Positions 45,185 through 57,300 of a stretch of DNA of 64,000 nucleotides are shown one piece after another. Below the pieces are notes generated by a model. That model did not search any database. It worked only from the letters and a program-made list of their open reading frames with translations, and was not told the DNA's origin. The DNA is taken from NCBI GenBank assembly GCA_963555705.1, contig OY743180.1, positions 38,410,129 through 38,474,128 of the forward strand. The letters run 5' to 3'. The number at the start of each line of letters is the position of its first letter. The first letter of the stretch is position 1. Origin of the DNA: Ligustrum vulgare. Lineage: Eukaryota > Streptophyta > Magnoliopsida > Lamiales > Oleaceae. Position numbers and translations under genes: made by a program.

Positions 45185-46390
45185 GTGCTGACAACCTGCA
45201 AACAAATAATCAACAGACATAATTTAATACCTGATGGTTATTTTGAACTAACTGGTTCTGGAAAATTACCAGAAATCAACAACAATCCTTTTCAATATTT
45301 CATCAAAAATGACTGCTACTCTGTCCTCAATATGGAGCCTGCATGGATTGAAAAATATTCTGACCTCAATGAATGTTTATGAGATATTTTTTCCTCCAAA
45401 TTTCCAATTTCTTCCAACTACCCTTCAAAAACCTCGTGAGTTTTATGAGAAGACCCTTCTCAAAACAGGATCTGCGATTATCACTCATACTCAAAATAAG
45501 CAAAATACTCAACATATTGATTTCTCAAAAATTTCAATTTGTAAAGTTTTGTCCTATGAAGACTAGGGATAAAAATCATTGACTGAGAAAAAGATGAACC
45601 TTGCAAAAGGTAAAAATTTCTCTTCTCATTTTAACTACTTAGATTATCAAGATGCTTGATTTAATGTTTTCTTTTTTAGACCAGTAAATCATTCTTGGTT
45701 TATCCTTTTTCATCAAAATTGTCAAAATATTTTCCCAAAATGGTTTCAAAATTGGTTCAAATATTTTTGGACTTGAAGAGAACATTCTTCCCAATCTCTC
45801 TCTTCAAGGTTTGAATCACTTCAAAAATGAGGCAAAAGAATTCCTTAAGCCTCAAGAAAATATTCTTTTTCAATTTGCATTCAATTTTAAAGTCTCATGG
45901 ATCCTCTATTGGAACTTTTTTCTGGTTCAAGATGCAAACAACTCTTTCAGTCCAAAAAGGATTGTTAGGAGATTCAAAATAAAATGGTGGTCAAAATTCC
46001 ACGAAACAAATTGCCGTCCCAAGTCAGTTACTCTTGGATTAATTTAAAATCAAATGAAGGAGACGCAGTTACTTCTATATTTCCATGGGTAAAAGTGATT
46101 TCTTCAAGAGGAGGATATTCAGATTTGAAAATTTCTTTTGAAGTAGTTTTTCCAAAGTTTTTCCTTTGAATGAGTAGCTTGAATGGATTTGTATTTTTTG
46201 GAAGATTTTTTACCAAAAACTTTGAAAGAAACTTATATCTTCAGGTTGAGCAAAAAACTCATCCCAGTAAGATTAATTTCTTCTTTCGAAAAAGTTTTTC
46301 GAAAATTTTTTACTTCAGGAGTTGGATCATTTTTGAATTCTTTTCTTCTATCGATGGTAGAAGAAATAACATTGAGTTGAAAAGATAAAC
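45185..46390 (+). pseudogene. Endogenous pararetrovirus relic: second polyprotein segment
   Basis: Frames at 45185-45382, 45309-45566, 45811-46047 and 45984-46390 read pieces such as WIEKYSDLNECL, FYEKTLLKTGSAIITHTQ and WILYWNFFLVQDANNSF followed by FKIKWWSKFHETN. The WW-containing segment resembles a region seen in florendovirus-type polyproteins whose function I cannot name. Many frame changes and stops are present. Orientation is opposite to the movement/capsid relic. Confidence 0.5.
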
Positions 46391-47501
46391 TTCTTTTATG
46401 AAAAAATTTCTTATATATTTATTGTAAACTATTAGACAATCCAATTTTTGAAATTTTGGATGTAATATTTTGATTATTTTATTAATTATTATATTTTATA
46501 ATTATAATAATATTTATTAAATGAAAAAGTAAAAATTATAACATAATTTCTCTTAAAAAAACTATAATAATAAATCAGTACAAAACTTGAAAAATATTGA
46601 GAAGAACACCCAAATAATAAAAGGACAAAATAAAGATAAATGTGAATTAAAGTTTTTGAATTTTTTTATGTAACCTATGGAATAAAAGTAGCAAATTAAT
46701 GGAATTGTAGCATTTTGAATTGAAATTCACGTACGTGATTAGCCATTTTAGTGGACCCGATAATGTACTCGGCCCATGTGTAGCCCAAGTTTTAGAATGT
46801 TGTAATGTGACCTTTTAGTAGTTTTCTTTTCGTTTTCTTTCATCTTGTCTTGATTCATGACCTTGATCTCTCTATGCCGATACTTCCGCTATCCATCTCC
46901 ACGGATTTGTGTGTCTCCTTCGTCGTCGTCATACTGTCACGGTCACTCTCCTCCGATCTGCGTTTTACTTTCCATCATCGTCTCCTCCAACGCTTCCACA
47001 ACATTGTTTAGGTGAGCCATTATATTCGGGAACTTATATTGTGTTTTTTGTTTTTTTTCCTTTTTTTTATTCATTGTTTTTGAAGCTTCCTTCGTCGTCG
47101 TCTTTGCCATCTCCGGTTGCACAGGATCTGATCGGTAAGCTCTTTTATTTATTTATGTTTTTTCAATGCTTGCAGGACAATTAACTGATTTTTTTTTTTT
47201 TTCATTTTGTTTTTTTACACCGCCAGTTATGAAATTCTTGCTATTTTCCCTTTTTGCGTCAAAATATTTTTTCCCCTAGATTTTCGTTGTCTCTCTATCC
47301 TCTTCCTCTTTTTGAAAATGGAATTAAGATACGTGTAGTTTAATTTGTTTGATTTTTCATTTTTACAATTATTTTCATAGGTTTACTTTTGCTCATATTC
47401 GTGTTAACTTTGTTTTTTACTATATTGGTTTACAAATGTGTATTGTTGCTGGCTTTATTTTTTTCTGCTTATGTGATATGAAGATTCGGGATTGCTCACA
47501 T
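46391..47501. other. AT-rich sequence, then CT-rich possible 5' leader of a lost gene
   Basis: 46391-46700 is AT-rich. 46860-47130 is CT-rich with TCGTCGTCGTC repeats and a GGATCTGATCG/GTAAGC donor-like site, as in a plant 5' UTR exon with intron. I cannot link it to a coding sequence. A copia element interrupts at 47502. Confidence 0.35.
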
Positions 47502-47977
47502 TGTTGGGAATTAGGACGCAACTAATCCCGCCCAGGATTGATGTGACACAAATAAATTTGACTGAGAAAATATAAATACGCAAAAATAAAATGCAAATAC
47601 GAAACACAAAGATTTACGTGGTTCAGCAATTTTCCTACGTCCACGGACCCACACCAATATTTCACTAACTCGAAAAATGAGGAGTACAAAAATACTACAC
47701 TGTATTTTTATCTGCCTATATAAAGGCTATTCTCTCCAACTCACTTTTCTCTCCACACAAGAAAATATCTTGTGTTTATACTTTCTCTCTCTCTTGAGCT
47801 TGTATTGATTTTTGGTGTGATTCTTACTGCAAACGGAGGCTCAATTTATAGGCACAATTCTGTTGAAAATTGGTGACCATTAAGAATAAAAAAAAACCTC
47901 CACAAATTTTGTCTGCCAACAAAATACTAATGCTCCATTAATTTCTTTCCACTTCTATTTGTCTCCACTATCTAACA
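47502..47977 (-). repeat. 3' LTR of the copia element, 476 bp
   Basis: On the minus strand it begins TGTTAGATAGTGGAGAC and ends CCTAATTCCCAACA. It differs from the other LTR at two positions (CAATTTTCC against CAATTTGCC; TTGTGTTTA against TTGTATTTA). A CCTATAAATTG promoter-like box lies ~130 bases into the LTR. Confidence 0.95.
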
Positions 47978-47992
47978 ATCTCCCACTTGGAG
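47978..47992 (-). other. Polypurine tract of the copia element
   Basis: The minus strand reads CAAGTGGGAGAT directly before the 3' LTR, a form common in Tork-type elements. Confidence 0.8.
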
Positions 47993-48068
47993 ACTAATGT
48001 GGCTTCACCTGAGACACCTCCTCCTTGCAACTCCTTGTGAAATATGGTGTGAGTCATTTCCTTTGTCT

Positions 48069-51000
48069 TCACTTCAGAAGACCAATTGAAGCTGAGCACA
48101 GCTCCAATTTTTCCTTCGTTACTGTCTTGGTCATCATGTCGGATGGGTTCTTACTACCCTGGATCTTCTCTAATGTTAATATTTCATCCTCCAAAAGAGA
48201 CCTGATGAAATGATAACGGAGTCCAATGTGCTTGGTTCTAGAATGAAATGCTGAATTCTTTGCCAGATGTATCGCACTCTGACTATCACTGTGCAAGACA
48301 TTCTTCTCCTGACTGAATCCCAATTATGCCAACAAACCCTGTAACCAGATCATTTCTTTGCTAGCCTCGGTTACTGCCACGTACTCTGCTTCTGTATTGG
48401 ATAGAGCAACAATCTTCTGTATCTGCGAAATCCAGCTAACTGCAGTAGTACCTACTGTGAAAACATAACCAGTAGTACTTCGTCTGCGATCTACCTCGCC
48501 AGCAAAATCTGCATCTACAAAGCCTTGTAGAGTCACCTCGCCTCGTCCAAAGCATAAGCATCTATCAGTAGATCCCCGTAGATATCTTAATATCCACTTT
48601 ACTGCTTCCCAATGCTGTTTTCCTGGATTTGCCATAAACCTGCTCACAACTCCTACTGCATGAGCAATATCTGGTCTGGTACAAACCATGGCATACATCA
48701 AACTTCCAATGGCTGAGGCATATGGTATTTTAGCCATGAAGTTTATCTCGTCCTCTGTCTTAGGACTCTGATCACTAGATAGACGGAAGTGATTAGCTAG
48801 TGGCGTGCTGACAGCCTTCGCACTGCACATGTTAAATCTCTGCAGAACTTGACTAATGTACTTGGCCTGAGATAACTGCAAGATACCCTTCTGCTTATCT
48901 CTGAAAATCCTCATTCCGAGAATCTGCTTCGCTGCACCCAAGTCCTTCATTTCGAATTCTGCTGATAGCTGCATCTTTAACTTCTTGATTTCGTCCATAT
49001 CTGAGCTTGCTACTAACATATCATCGACATAAAGTAGTAAAATTATATAACTGGACTCGAATCTCCTGAAGTAGCAACAATGGTCAGCATTACATTTGAA
49101 GTAGCCATTTTTCTGCATAAATCCGTCGAACTTCTTGTACCACTGTCTCGGGGCTTGCTTTAAGCCATACAGGCTCTTCTTCAATTTGCAAACGAGCTTC
49201 TCCTTTCCTTTGACTGAGAAGCCTTCTGGCTGTTGCATATATATTTCCTCCTCAATGTCACCATGAAGGAAAGCAGTTTTCACATCTAACTGCTCCAAGT
49301 GCAAACCCTCTGCTGCAACAATACTCAAGACTGATCTGATTGTTGTCAGCTTCACAACTGGCGAAAATATTTCCGTGTAGTCAATTCCTTCTTTCTGCTG
49401 GAAACATTTGACCACCAACCTCGCCTTGTATCTCTTTGATCCATCATGTTCCTCCTTGATTCTGTACACCCACTTATTGTGTAGAGCTCTCTTTCCTGTA
49501 GGTAACTCGGCTAGTTCCCACGTCTGGTTAGAGATGAGAGATTTTATCTCATCTTTCATCGCAAGCTCCCACTTGCCAGAATCACCGACCTGACATGCCT
49601 CATGATAGCATTCAGGTTCACCTGCATCAGTAAGTAACATGTAGCTCATGTACTTTCTATTTGGAACATGAGGTCTGGTTGACCTTCTAAGAACAGGGAC
49701 TGGAGACTGTGATGCATCAGTCTCTAGAACAGGCTCCTGTAACTGCAGATCCTCCTCTGTCTGCTTCGACGTACTACTTTCTGGAGCATCATCCAACTCA
49801 ACATATGTTGGATCATCATGTACTGTGTCATCGGATTGCACTACATTTCTGTCCTTGTACATAACCTTCTCGTTGAATATGACATCCCTGCTTCTGATGA
49901 CCTTTCTGTTCTGGTCATCCCATAAGCGGTAGCCGAACTCATCTCCGCCATATCCAATGAATGTGCACTTTAGTGATTTGGGGTCTAGCTTGCCCCTTGC
50001 CTGATCACTAATATGTGCATATGCGACACATCCAAAAACTTTCACGTGGGAAAGTTTTATTTCTTTTCTGCTCCATACTTCCTCCGGTATCCTGTACTCC
50101 AACGGTACCGAGGGTCCTCGATTGATCAAGTACACCGCTGTGTTGACTGCTTCTGCCCAAAACTGTTTGGGCAAGCCTGCATGTAACCTCATGCTTCTGG
50201 CTCTCTCCGTTAATGTCCGGTTCATACGTTCTGCAACTCCATTTTGCTGTGGAGTCCCTGGCAACGTCCTCTCCATTTTGATGCCATTCTGGTAACAGAA
50301 CTTCTTGAACGCCATATCCGTATATTCTCCTCCGTTGTCGGACCTCAACTTCTTTACTCGCAATCCTGTTTCATTTTCCACCATGGCTTTCCACTTCTTG
50401 AACACATCGAATACTTCGGACTTGTGTCTCAAGAAATAAACCCACACTTTTCTCGAGTGGTCATCAATGAAAGTCACAAAGTATGACTTTCCGCCAATAG
50501 ATGAAACTGCGGTTGGTCCCCAGACGTCTGTGTGGACTAACTCAAGTTTCTCTTGCTTTCGAGTTCTGCCACTAGTGTTGAAACTCACCCTGGTCTGCTT
50601 CCCAAAGATACAACTCTCGCATAGGTCTATATCAGTAGACTGAAGCTCTGGTAGTTTTCCCTTTGCATGCATATACTTGAGTCCCTTCTGACTCATATGC
50701 CCAAGTCTCTGGTGCCATAAGTTTGGGCCCTCCTTGCTTTCAGCAACTGCAATTGTCACACAAGCATCCGCCGTTGTGTAGAGGGTGCCAGTATCCTTGC
50801 CTCGAGCGATAATCATGGCGCCCTTGGTGATCTTCCAGTTATCACCAGAGAAGGTGGTGACATGTCCTTCTCCCGAAAATTGCTTGACGGAGATCAAGTT
50901 CTTCCTCAATTCTGGAATATGTCTCACGTCCTTCAGCTTCCACACAGATCCATTGATCTTGATCTGTACATCACCTTTTCCGACCACGTCACACGGTTGA

Positions 51001-51713
51001 TCATTACCGAGATATACTCTGCCAAAATCACCCCGTGTATAGTTTACAAAAAACTCCTTGTTTGAGGTAGCATGAAAAGATGCTCCGGAATCAATCACCC
51101 AGTATTCCGTTTTTCTCTCCAAAGAGCATATCAAAGCATCGTCCGCTTCCTCTTCCACAACATTGACTTCTGTCCTGTCCTCCTTTTCTTTTGGAGGTGT
51201 TGGACACTGGTTTTTGTAATGACCGGTCTTCTCACACTTCCAACATTCCACAACCTTAGTTTTGTTGGAATTGTTTGGATTTCTGGATCTTGATCTTCCA
51301 CTTCTGAATTTGCCATTGCCCCGCCCATTTCCTCTGTTAGAATTTCTGCCTCTGCTTTCCACGTTCAACGCCGATCCTGAAGTTGAGGCACCTTCTGATT
51401 GTCGTCTGATCTCCTCCGTTAAGATCATGCTTACGACATCATCGAACTTCAATTTTGACTTTCCGGCAGAGCCACTAATTGTTGTGACTGTACCATTCCA
51501 GCTGTCTGGCAACTGCCCAAGAATTAACAAAGCTCGAACTTCATCACTAAAAGTGATTTCGACTGTGTTTAGCTGGTCCGTCACTTCATTGAATTTATTT
51601 AGGTGCTCTCCAAATCTTCCGCCTTCGGCCATCTTCATATTGAACAGCTTTTTAATTAAGTGGACTTTATTTGCTGCAGATGGCTGTTCGTACATGCTAG
51701 AAAGGGCTGCCAT
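48069..51713 (-). pseudogene. Copia gag-pol polyprotein, main frame, one stop near the C-terminus
   Basis: The 1129-residue frame carries the gag UBN2 end, a CCHC knuckle (CWKCEKTGHYKNQC, ~160), protease (WVIDSGASFHAT, ~205), GAG-pre-integrase (LWHQRLGHMSQKG, ~330), integrase (HTDVWGP, FVTFIDDHSRKVW, RSDNGGEY, GVAERMNRTL), RT (KARLVVK, YGLKQAPRQWY, active site LLYVDDML) and RNase H (VDADFAGEVDRRRSTTGY). A TAA at 48324-48326 interrupts RNase H; the frame continues to 48069 with HSDSQSAIHLAKNS and RTKHIGLRYHFIR. All catalytic motifs I can see are intact up to that stop. Confidence 0.92.
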
Positions 51714-51967
51714 GAGAGACTCTGTCGTCTTCTCATTTTTATGTTGAAGGCCACTGACTTTGACAACGTCAGCCTGATTGTGCCGAGTGCTTTTCGATCA
51801 AGCAACTCCCAATCCCCCTGGCTTATATCTTCTGGCTTTTCTTTTAGTGGCTTGTATAGATCCTTCTGGTACAGATAGTCCTCCATTTGCATTTTCCAAA
51901 ATCCAAAATTTGAACCATCAAATTTGTCAATTTTGGATATTTTCTCATCTGTCGACATTGCTCCCAC
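51656..51967 (-). pseudogene. Copia gag N-terminus, separated by a frameshift
   Basis: It starts at MSTDEKISKIDKFDGSNF and includes FWKMQMEDYLYQKDLYKPL and WELLDRKALGTIRLTLSKSV, the N-terminal gag domain of copia elements. The frame leaves the main one in a short A-run near 51737-51742. That lesion disconnects gag from pol. Confidence 0.88.
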
Positions 51968-52071
51968 TCGATCACAAAACAGTCTAAAGAAATCTTTTCT
52001 GATGTGGAAGATCAGTCAAAGCTGCAACCACAGAGCATACTAAGAATTTCAAAAGATCTCAATGAGCCAAA

Positions 52072-52083
52072 GCTCTGATACCA
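52072..52083 (-). other. Primer binding site, tRNA-iMet type
   Basis: The minus strand reads TGGTATCAGAGC two bases after the 5' LTR. Confidence 0.92.
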
Positions 52084-52085
52084 AT

Positions 52086-52561
52086 TGTTGGGAATTAGGA
52101 CGCAACTAATCCCGCCCAGGATTGATGTGACACAAATAAATTTGACTGAGAAAATATAAATACGCAAAAATAAAATGCAAATACGAAACACAAAGATTTA
52201 CGTGGTTCAGCAATTTGCCTACGTCCACGGACCCACACCAATATTTCACTAACTCGAAAAATGAGGAGTACAAAAATACTACACTGTATTTTTATCTGCC
52301 TATATAAAGGCTATTCTCTCCAACTCACTTTTCTCTCCACACAAGAAAATATCTTGTATTTATACTTTCTCTCTCTCTTGAGCTTGTATTGATTTTTGGT
52401 GTGATTCTTACTGCAAACGGAGGCTCAATTTATAGGCACAATTCTGTTGAAAATTGGTGACCATTAAGAATAAAAAAAAACCTCCACAAATTTTGTCTGC
52501 CAACAAAATACTAATGCTCCATTAATTTCTTTCCACTTCTATTTGTCTCCACTATCTAACA
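52086..52561 (-). repeat. 5' LTR of the copia element, 476 bp
   Basis: It is the same length as 47502-47977 with two substitutions. It starts the element on the minus strand at 52561. It contains TATA-like boxes around 52310 and 52430. Confidence 0.95.
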
Positions 52562-52727
52562 CACATAACTTCTATCCTCTAGGTCAAACATGGAACTACG
52601 TGATTTGAATATTTTTTTATACGTTTTTTGTTCATGATTTCAATGAAACGCCTTTGTTCGTGTTTATAGTTCATTATTTTATGTATGTATTTGTTTTCAC
52701 ATTTTGAATTTTTCTTGTTCTTTTTAG

Positions 52728-52787
52728 GGGATGACATGTGGAGGTTGTGTTACAAGTGTGGAGAATTTTAGAAATTCAAGTAAATGA
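52728..52787 (+). pseudogene. Exon fragment of a heavy-metal-associated (HMA) domain protein
   Basis: After a T-rich acceptor (TTCTTTTTAG) the frame reads GMTCGGCVTSVENFRNSS and then stops. The M-T-C-G-G-C motif followed by V-x-S-V is the metal-binding loop of HMA domains, most like plastid copper-transporting P1B ATPases of the PAA1/HMA6 type. Only this one exon end is recognisable. The rest of the ATPase is absent, so it is a fragment. Confidence 0.55.
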
Positions 52788-53573
52788 TTGAAATTGAGTT
52801 GAATTGGCTTTAAATAGGTGCTTAAATCTCATGATGAATCATAATATAGGTCCGCTGTTTAACCCAACTATAACTAGCCAAGTGATGGGTCCTAATCTCA
52901 CCTTTTAATAAGGTAATTTTGCTTCTCTTCACCGTTATTATTTCTTTGATTTGATTTGAATATTGTTGTCTATTTTTTATTTCTTTATCAATCTTGGTTA
53001 TTTAGTCTCTTGCTTCTACCTGTACAAGTTTTTCCTTTCTCTTCTATTTCAAGCAATACATTCACATTTTAATTCATTTTTTTACCTAGGGCTCAATGTG
53101 AGAATTTGGAAGAGTTCAATAGGGAAGAATCTAACTCCCATAAGATACTTCAGCTGATATCGATCCATATGAAAAAATCAACATGTATTTCTTCTTTCAA
53201 ATCTTGTTGTTTCTTTTTCTTTTGGCTTCTAATAGTGTGTTTAGTACGCCTTTTCCTTACTTCAGTCACAAACCTTTCCTAATTATAGTTTATTCAACTT
53301 CACTTGAAATATGAAAGACCTTGCCAGAAAGTTGTTGGAGGATTCAATATAGTGGTATACATGAAAAGATTTCTTATTGAACCATTTTGATGAATGTTGT
53401 TCTTCCTTGCACAATTTGGATGGGTTAATATTCCATTGATGCTGCAGCCTATGGTTCCAGTAAAGATCCAAAGAAAGAGGCCTCGATCAAAAAGTCGTTC
53501 CTTTAAAATAATTCTATTTTTGACAAGGTCAATGTGTTTATTGTCTTTCTTTTGTTATGACGTTTAGACATTT

Positions 53574-53985
53574 CGAATACTAGCCCAAAATTGTAAAGCT
53601 GCTAAGAAAAGCCTACGAAGAAAAATAATAATGCTATAGAATTGATGAGAACTCTAAACTAATAATGGTTCTCTTTTCCCTACTTTTCAGGCATATGTAT
53701 AACATCTGGAGAATAGTCGTCTGAAGCTAAGCCAACTAGACAAGGAGCTACAGTTGGAGCGTCAACATGTTTAATATAAATAGATGGATATGTATATTCT
53801 TATTTTTATTTTCCTTTTTGCCTTTATTCCCAACAAACTTGATAAATACTTAATTTTTCACAATTGTTTTGTACTTATTTAGTTGATTTAGTTATTGTTT
53901 GATGAAGGGTATATTCATCTCAAGCACAGGAGACTAATCTCATTCTGGCGGTGGCGGTGGCAGTGGCAGTGGCAATGGTATGGTA
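53574..53985 (+). pseudogene. TGA-type bZIP transcription factor fragment, three exons
   Basis: Exon text RILAQNCKAAKKSLRRK (53574-53624) aligns with the basic region of TGA factors (RRLAQNREAARKSRLRKK). An intron ending TTTTCAG leads to AYV-stop-HLENSRLKLSQLDKELQ (53691-53769), the leucine zipper. A third piece, GIFISSTGD-stop-SHSGGGG (53908-53985), matches the segment after the zipper. Intron positions fit TGA genes. Two Gln codons have become TAA, and the basic region has substitutions. The conserved C-terminal DOG1 domain was not found. Confidence 0.72.
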
Positions 53986-54497
53986 TTCTTTTGTGTATGC
54001 TCTCCATTTTTTCATTTTTTTGAAACTTCGATGATAAGACCATAGTGAAGATAAATTGATTCACTGCTCTCCATTGGGCATTATTATTGTGCTTATTCAA
54101 TCATTTAGGGAGTTTTACTAATTGAATGAATCAATTTTTTAAAAAAATTGACAGTTGTACATCATCTTAAGAGTTGTTCTTTGATTGCATAGTTGGACAA
54201 CATTTTATTCTTTACTTTGTTTGCCGCCTGATTCAAATTATTACACGTATCATGGACTTAGAAAATGATTTATGTTTTGAGTTGTTGCATCTTTTAAGGA
54301 AAATAGCACAGATTGAGCTTTGTTTAGTTTTTAGGAGGTGCGTGCTTCATTTCTTGTTAATAGGACAATTTGTTGTGTCTCGGGAAATGAACATCTTCTA
54401 TGTTCCGTATATTGATACACACACACACACACAACTTTTATGAAAATTTTTAATGGTTATATCATATTTTGGTTGCATTATCATAAATGTATTGCAG

Positions 54498-54578
54498 AAG
54501 TAGCAGCATGTGCTGCTTTGGCTATTGTTTCTTCTCTTGGTGATGGAAAGCTTAAAGAGAGCTTAAAACTTTCCTTTG
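54498..54578 (+). other. Exon-like segment, 27 codons, unidentified
   Basis: An acceptor TGTATTGCAG and a donor GGTACG flank an open, non-AT-rich segment reading EVAACAALAIVSSLGDGKLK and onward. Its base composition stands out from the surroundings. I do not recognise the protein. It is on the same strand as the HMA and bZIP pieces. Confidence 0.35.
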
Positions 54579-55639
54579 GTACGAAACAACAAAGTATGAG
54601 CTATATTTGTTGTCTTGTTCCATGATTTATTTGCTACTTCTGTATATGTATGAGATTTATATTTTATACCAGAGCTTTTAAGATATTTCCATTGCTTAAA
54701 GCACACTAACATGAAGGTTTATGCTTATGTTTATCAGAGCAGATATTATTCCAGTTAATGGCAAATGATGGAATTATTAAAGGTCGAATAAAAGTGAAAA
54801 AATTATTTCATTATGTGTTGAGATCTCATAAAATGTCTATTGTTGCTAATATTTGATTCTGAATTGCTTGTATTTTTCTGCTATTTTTGGAATCCATATT
54901 TTATATTTGCGGATTGTTATTTGAATTAGAGAAGGGTGTAATGTTAATTGACTAAATGAATAGAATTTTTGTGTTTACCCCTTCCCTTCATGATTGGTCA
55001 TAATATAAAAAATTGGATACATTGTTATAATTTGAAAATATGACTTGTTCAAAAGTCAAGAGAGATGGAATTTTACAATACCTAATGAACTTTTTGTTGG
55101 TTTTTGCTTAACAGTTTCTAATACGAGTACTGGAAGCACCCTTTAAAAATATCTAGGATATAATTCGGCATTGATCCCATCATGGTTGATAAATGGGTAA
55201 GTAAAAATATTTACCATGTTCATGACATAATTACATGCTAATGTCTCAGCATGAAATTCGAAATCAATGTATCGTAATTTTGATTTTTAGTTATAATATT
55301 TGATACGAGGCAATTAAATTCGTGTAAGGCACTTCCAGGAGAATTTGACTCCTGAACATCACAATTCTTTCTTTATTAGCTTCTTAGAGGCATGAAGTAT
55401 ATACACACGTCTTTGATTGCAAGAATTTTGTTATTGTCACATCTCTTTTAATAAACAATTATGTATATTTGTATAAAGGCTGAAACTAATTACTCAATCT
55501 AAATATGAGATCGGTTTTATTTTTTATAAACATAACGTAAGCATTCTCGCAATATAACAATAGTAGATCGAGATAAAAGACTATATAGACATATTGAAAA
55601 CATTTTACATTGAGGTTAAAACAGTATAAACAACCCCAT
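54579..55639. other. AT-rich, no gene seen
   Basis: A few splice-like T-rich tracts occur (for example before 55116), but no convincing coding segment. An exon remnant around 54738-54780 (ADIIPVNG) is possible but too short to call. Confidence 0.4.
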
Positions 55640-57300
55640 TGTTAACCGATATCTCGCTATGTGAGATATCCCTGCAAGTGTACGGGTCGTGAGAAGTAAT
55701 AAGTGGACCTAAGAGTCCGGATTATCTTTCCCGCAAGGACTGCTATTAAGTATCGAATTGTTTTAGTTCTAAACCTTATTTGAATGGACGAAAGAGAGTT
55801 TGAAGTTTTAATTCAAAACTATGAATTAAAATGAAGAAATAAAAAATGCAGAATTTATTTTGTTTTTAAAAACGATTGTAATGTAGTTGAGAATCCCAAA
55901 TTCACCTAATCAATTATATTAACTCCAATTCCAGTTTTATTTTCTAAATATGCATTCAGTCGAATTCACTAATTTAAATTGAAGTTCATCTCTCAATTTT
56001 AAATCAATTCTACCTAAATAAGTCAACCATGTATCTCTACAGAGGATCCGAATATTCCTTATCTAGATGCATAACACACAAGAATTCACACACGATCGCA
56101 GTAATAACAAAAGTATATCTCTTTCTCTTGTTCAATTACCGAATTTATTACCTAGATCTATGTTATTAACTCACCTCTCGAATTATAGAAATAACACATT
56201 GAATCATGAATTAGTGGCCAATTAACTCATGCATTAAACACAATAATAAATCAACACATGCAATGAATCATTAAAACAAAGGAATATGGAATTAAAATAA
56301 TCAACTAGGCTACATCGTTCATCCCAACATTAAATTTAGCTACTCATCATATTTAAATAAAAAAAAACAATATATAATGACGTTCATTGAAAATAACAAA
56401 GAAGAATGGAAAACTTGTACCAAGTATCAATTCTTCAAATATCTCCAAGTCTCGCCCCTTTGCAATGCTTTGATCTCCCCAGAATTTGACGTGAAAAGCT
56501 CTATTGTATAATTTTCTTAGGCAAGGCCAAGGTTCAGATTTCATGCCAAGAGGTTGTATTTATAGTTGGAAATTCGTCAAACCCGCGCGCGAGTCTTTTC
56601 TTGTATCTGCACAACGTTTAATATTTTGATCATATCTTTCTATTCCCTTATGATATTGAGGTGATTTAAAGTGAGTTAGAAAGAAAACTTAAAGGGATAC
56701 AATTCTTCCTGAAATAGGAATTTCCCAATTCGAACTTTTACTACCCCAAAATTAGGTCTCAAAGTCCGACTAGAAATTTGTCCAGAATCTTCTAGGATTA
56801 GAGTCAATTTTATGGTAATATTCTTGTCATATTCCATTCCTTTTTTACTTCTACTTGCATCCAATTGACTCCTAAAAATCCTCAAAGTATCTTTTTGTTG
56901 TCCAAATCAATCTTTAGATATTTGCAAGTTGGTCCCTAATGTTAATTTGCTCTTTAGTAATTCAACTTCTAATTGCAACAATATAGCCTCATACTTTGGA
57001 ATCTTCTTAATTTGCTCGTTTCAACTCTCAATTCCTTCAATTGGATCCTCCAAGTTCTTATTCCTTTACTTTGGCACATTGCATCTTTCCCTGTTGACGT
57101 CGTTAACCTCTCGGTTGTCCAATTTAGCTCCAATTACCATCCAATTGTGCATTTTTCTAATCAATTGCTTCATTCTTTATGTTTTGGGATATTTTCTGTA
57201 AAGTAAACAAATAAATACAAATTAAATATTATATATTCTAAAATTAAAATAATTTATTCTAATTTAGACATATAAATAAGTGTATAAAATACACTTATCA
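55640..57300 (-). mobile_element. Solo LTR of the TGATAAGTG family, 1661 bp
   Basis: On the minus strand it starts TGATAAGTGTATTTTATACA and ends GATATCGGTTAACA. It aligns along its full length to 33674-35343. The flanks are CCCAT (55635-55639) and CCCAC (57301-57305), a target duplication with one change. No primer site or internal region follows. Confidence 0.83.

Larger units (their letters stand above)
47502..52561 (-). mobile_element. Tork-type copia retrotransposon, nearly intact, TSD CACAT
   Basis: This 5060-bp element has two 476-bp LTRs that differ at only two positions, a perfect CACAT duplication (47497-47501, 52562-52566), an initiator-Met primer site and a polypurine tract. Its long gag-pol frame has just one frameshift and one stop. 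The order PR-IN-RT-RNase H defines copia, and the protein text is closest to the Tork/Tnt1 group by eye. The near-identical LTRs mean a very recent insertion. Confidence 0.93.

Noticed and set aside
46909..47184. 91-codon frame in CT-rich sequence
   Set aside because: The text is Ser/Phe/Leu-rich as expected from TCGTCGTC and TTTTT runs, and it crosses likely splice signals. It looks like a 5' UTR, not a coding exon.
33650..52083. tRNA genes suggested by tRNA-like text
   Set aside because: The matches (TGGCGCCGTTGCCGGGGA, TGGTATCAGAGC) are only 12-18 bases, sit beside LTR ends, and are primer binding sites. No cloverleaf surrounds them.
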